A stretch of DNA of 64,000 nt from Polaromonas sp. (GTDB lineage: Bacteria > Pseudomonadota > Gammaproteobacteria > Burkholderiales > Burkholderiaceae_C), in NCBI GenBank assembly GCA_030654695.1, contig JAURWY010000017.1, positions 232,364 to 296,363 of the forward strand. The letters run 5' to 3'. A program made the position numbers and the translations under genes. A model generated the notes under the pieces. The model saw only the letters and a program-made list of their open reading frames with translations. It was not told the DNA's origin and made no database searches. Shown in pieces: positions 63,263 through 64,000 of the stretch. The first letter of the stretch is position 1; the number at the start of each line of letters is the position of its first letter.

Positions 63263-63401
63263 GGCTATCCATTTTGCATGGCCCAATGTACGAGCCCAGA
63301 CCAACAGAATTCGCGCGCATCCAGGCTCTCCCCTTTCAAGCAGGGGCCGCGGGCCTGGCTCTGCCAGACCGCAGGCGCTGCGGCCCCCCAGGGGGCAGGG
63401 A

Positions 63402-63417
63402 GCTACACGCAGTGAGC
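63402..63417 (+). repeat. Short interspersed intergenic repeat, copy 2
   Basis: Identical 16-base core to 61176-61191, here in the 168-base gap between rimM and trmD, preceded by a CCCCCC/GGGGG hairpin and a second GC-rich inverted segment (63330-63400). Confidence 0.8.
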
Positions 63418-63430
63418 GACCGTGGGCGCT

Positions 63431-64000
63431 CTAGTAATCAGGTTGCCAGTCCACTGTGATGGTCTTGCCCGGCAGATCGACGGCGTCCACATACGCGGCC
63501 ACAAAGGGAATCATTCGTTCCAGGGTCTGCTCGCCTTCGGTGTATTCGACACACAGCACCGAATGCGGGCCGGTGGCCATCAGGTCGCGCACATTGCCGA
63601 GGGCTACGCCTTCGCGGTTGACGACATCCAGGCCCAGCAGGTCGACCCAGTAATACTCGTCCTTGCCCGCCTTGGGAAAGCTGCTGCGCGGCACAAAAAT
63701 GCGCGCGCCGCGCAGGGCCTCGGCAGGCGTGCGGTCGTCGATGCCCTCGAACTTGGCCACCACGGAGTCGGAATGGGTTTTGGATTCGCTGACCGTCAGC
63801 ACCACGGTGCCGGAGAAAGCGTCAAAACCGGGCCGGTGTTTGGTATCCGGCGGCTGCAAAAACCAGCGGCCGGATGAAAAAAGCGCCTCGGAGGAGGCGC
63901 TGTGAGCCAGGATTTTCACCCAGCCCTTGACGCCCCAGGCGTCAAGAATGCGCCCGACTTCAACCGCATCGTCTGGCAGGCCAGACGGCTCAAGGCCGGG
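63431..64000 (-). CDS. rimM: Ribosome maturation factor RimM (5' truncated)
   Basis: Binds S19 and assists 30S head assembly. The frame is open to the window edge, giving about 189 visible residues that begin inside the N-terminal domain (VGRILDAWGVKGWVKI) and end with the PRC-barrel (YYWVDLLGLDVVNREG, MIPFVAAYVDAVDLPGKTI). Only the first few residues can be missing. rpsP would be expected next, outside the window. Confidence 0.95.
   Translation of the reverse strand, partial: PGLEPSGLPDDAVEVGRILDAWGVKGWVKILAHSASSEALFSSGRWFLQPPDTKHRPGFDAFSGTVVLTVSESKTHSDSVVAKFEGIDDRTPAEALRGARIFVPRSSFPKAGKDEYYWVDLLGLDVVNREGVALGNVRDLMATGPHSVLCVEYTEGEQTLERMIPFVAAYVDAVDLPGKTITVDWQPDY

Noticed and set aside
1..64000. 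Insertion sequences, prophage, CRISPR array or plasmid origin
   Set aside because: No transposase, integrase, cas gene, regular repeat array or replication gene was recognised on either strand.

Overview
The window reads as chromosomal DNA of a freshwater-type Burkholderiales betaproteobacterium, probably Comamonadaceae (Polaromonas/Rhodoferax/Limnohabitans-like). The placement rests on protein style and gene order: rimM-trmD-rplS, then a CoA pyrophosphatase, a CbiB-like protein, hisC, rsgA and a Ste24 protease; xseB-ispA-dxs next to a divergent Rieske protein; many Bug, TRAP and Cox proteins. No rRNA, tRNA, CRISPR array, transposase or prophage gene was recognised. Genes are dense, and several convergent pairs overlap.

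Left part (1-19.3 kb). A truncated TRAP large permease is coupled to the fluoride channel crcB. A seven-gene minus-strand operon coxS-L-M-D-E-G-xdhC encodes a form II carbon-monoxide-dehydrogenase-like molybdenum hydroxylase and its maturation factors. Next come a PCu(A)C copper chaperone with a DUF2946 protein, a tungstate/molybdate ABC importer (tupB-C-A order) with a divergent HTH plus periplasmic-binding-like regulator, an EgtB/SenA-type protein, and a 2-oxoacid-type TRAP transporter whose permease and binding-protein genes converge on a shared terminator.

Middle part (19.4-30.8 kb). folE2, dxs, ispA and xseB lie on the minus strand; dxs and ispA supply isoprenoid precursors. A Rieske protein and a large PAS-GGDEF-EAL-CZB cyclic-di-GMP protein follow. 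A run of 17 G lies immediately upstream of the latter. Then come a sulfurtransferase, a GIY-YIG protein, a ZIP metal transporter and a Tat-exported dienelactone hydrolase-like protein.

Key system (30.9-37.5 kb). A minus-strand operon contains a proteorhodopsin-type light-driven proton pump gene followed by crtE, crtI, crtB, crtY and blh. This is a complete route from farnesyl diphosphate through beta-carotene to retinal, plus the opsin that binds it. The four crt-to-crt/blh junctions overlap. A perfect stem-loop separates opsin from crtE, and two inverted repeats lie upstream of the opsin. Hand counts give about 50% GC here against about 60% in the flanks, so the cassette looks horizontally acquired between polA and the hydrolase gene. 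It is the most exciting element of the window.

Right part (37.5-64 kb). Housekeeping genes polA, a DUF2782 protein, thrB, a BPSS1780-family membrane protein, cysK, uvrD and guaC lead to an uncharacterised accessory cluster (47.3-53.4 kb). This holds a GntR regulator with a 28-bp palindromic operator touching its start codon, a PhyH dioxygenase, a SAF-domain dehydrogenase, two alpha/beta hydrolases and a Bug binding protein. A DEAD-box RNA helicase with a long leader and core genes (orn through rimM) complete the window.
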